Below are positions 63,633-64,000 of a stretch of 64,000 nucleotides of DNA, piece by piece. The notes below the pieces were generated by a model. The model had not been told where the DNA came from, did not search any database, and saw nothing but the letters and a program-made list of their open reading frames with translations. The stretch is from Bog-473 sp963719485 (lineage in GTDB: Bacteria; Actinomycetota; Acidimicrobiia; Acidimicrobiales; RAAP-2): contig OY970387.1 in NCBI GenBank assembly GCA_963719485.1, positions 2,790,001-2,854,000 of the forward strand, read 5' to 3'. The position numbers were made by a program, and so were the translations under genes. The stretch's first letter is position 1; every line of letters begins with the position of its first letter.

Positions 63633-64000
63633 TCATCCGACGCCGTGCCGGAACGCGACGCTCATCCGCGGGCCTGAGACCTTGACCTTCGGAACGCTGT
63701 GCTCGAAGCGGCGCTGTGTCTGGCCACCGGTGACGAGGAGGTCGCCATGACCGAGCCGGAACGAGCGCGACGTCCCGCCGCCCTGCGGGCGCAGCAGGAA
63801 GGTGCGGGGCTGGCCGAGCGAGACGAGGGCCACGACGGGATCCACGATTTCCGGCGGAATGCGGTCGCGGTGCCAGGCGACACTGTCAGCGCCGTCGCGG
63901 TAGAGGTTGATCCCCACCGAATCGAACTGCACGGCGTAGCGCGTGGACAGAGACGCCCGAGCGTCTTCCATCCATTGCGACGAGTCTGCGGTCTGCGCGT
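63633..64000 (-). CDS. AlkB-like 2-oxoglutarate/Fe(II) dioxygenase (5' cut by window edge)
   Basis: The frame is open to the window end, so the N-terminus is missing. Visible features: FDSVGINLYRDGADSVAWHR with the His-x-Asp iron ligands (HRD), the VALVSLGQPRTFLLRPQ strands, the distal GDLLVTGGQTQRRFEHSVPK with His, and the Arg pair in RMSVAFRH that binds 2-oxoglutarate. These are the AlkB family marks; the enzyme removes alkyl groups from damaged nucleic acid bases. Confidence 0.85.
   Translation of the reverse strand, partial: AQTADSSQWMEDARASLSTRYAVQFDSVGINLYRDGADSVAWHRDRIPPEIVDPVVALVSLGQPRTFLLRPQGGGTSRSFRLGHGDLLVTGGQTQRRFEHSVPKVKVSGPRMSVAFRHGVG

Overview
The window is GC-rich DNA from a high-G+C actinobacterium, most likely of the class Acidimicrobiia or a close relative. 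This is an inference from gene content: a wall-type repeat protein with GGYW-like units at the left edge, a WS/DGAT acyltransferase, a mycothiol-type DinB remnant, two tandem ArsA-like ATPases, very large LuxR-type regulators, and several promoters that sit almost on the start codon.

Layout. 1-10.4 kb looks like ordinary chromosome: HAD phosphatase, crotonase, 1-Cys peroxiredoxin, acyl-CoA synthetase, oligoribonuclease, dUTPase, WS/DGAT and a methyltransferase. A solo TnpB element at 2.7-4.1 kb abuts a broken DinB-type gene. At 10.373 kb lies an intact tRNA-Gly(GCC). Its 3' half plus about 27 bases of flank recurs at 22.481 kb (67 of 73 bases identical). The 12-kb segment between the two copies has the form of a tRNA-integrated genomic island. 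It holds an ISL3-type transposase, an ECF sigma gene, several decayed genes, and a group (alpha/beta hydrolase, LuxR-type regulator, SDR, Baeyer-Villiger-type monooxygenase) that would fit alcohol to ketone to ester or lactone to acid catabolism. Two poorer tRNA-Gly fragments at 12.79 kb and 55.89 kb, in the same orientation, may mark further island ends.

22.6-55.9 kb is accessory in character: drug-type MFS, SulP transporter, SRPBCC/ECF/amidohydrolase run, a second giant LuxR regulator, four SDRs, KatG with a Fur-type regulator, topoisomerase IB, a stand-alone adenylate kinase, GH15 glucosidase, MarR plus MFS-Usp fusion, SPFH protein, UbiB-type kinase and a pair of ArsA-like ATPases. Redox and membrane stress is the common theme. 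56-64 kb returns to housekeeping-like content: two VOC proteins, a peptide/nickel-type ABC operon whose permease and both ATPases are fused into one polypeptide, and an AlkB-like gene cut by the window edge.

Most notable are the tRNA-Gly repeats, a duplicated ECF-sigma/SRPBCC module in which one copy has suffered an internal deletion and now forms a chimeric 3' end, a truncated second copy of a membrane-anchored small protein, and four otherwise intact genes that each carry exactly one extra base. No CRISPR array, rRNA, phage or recognisable defence operon was seen.
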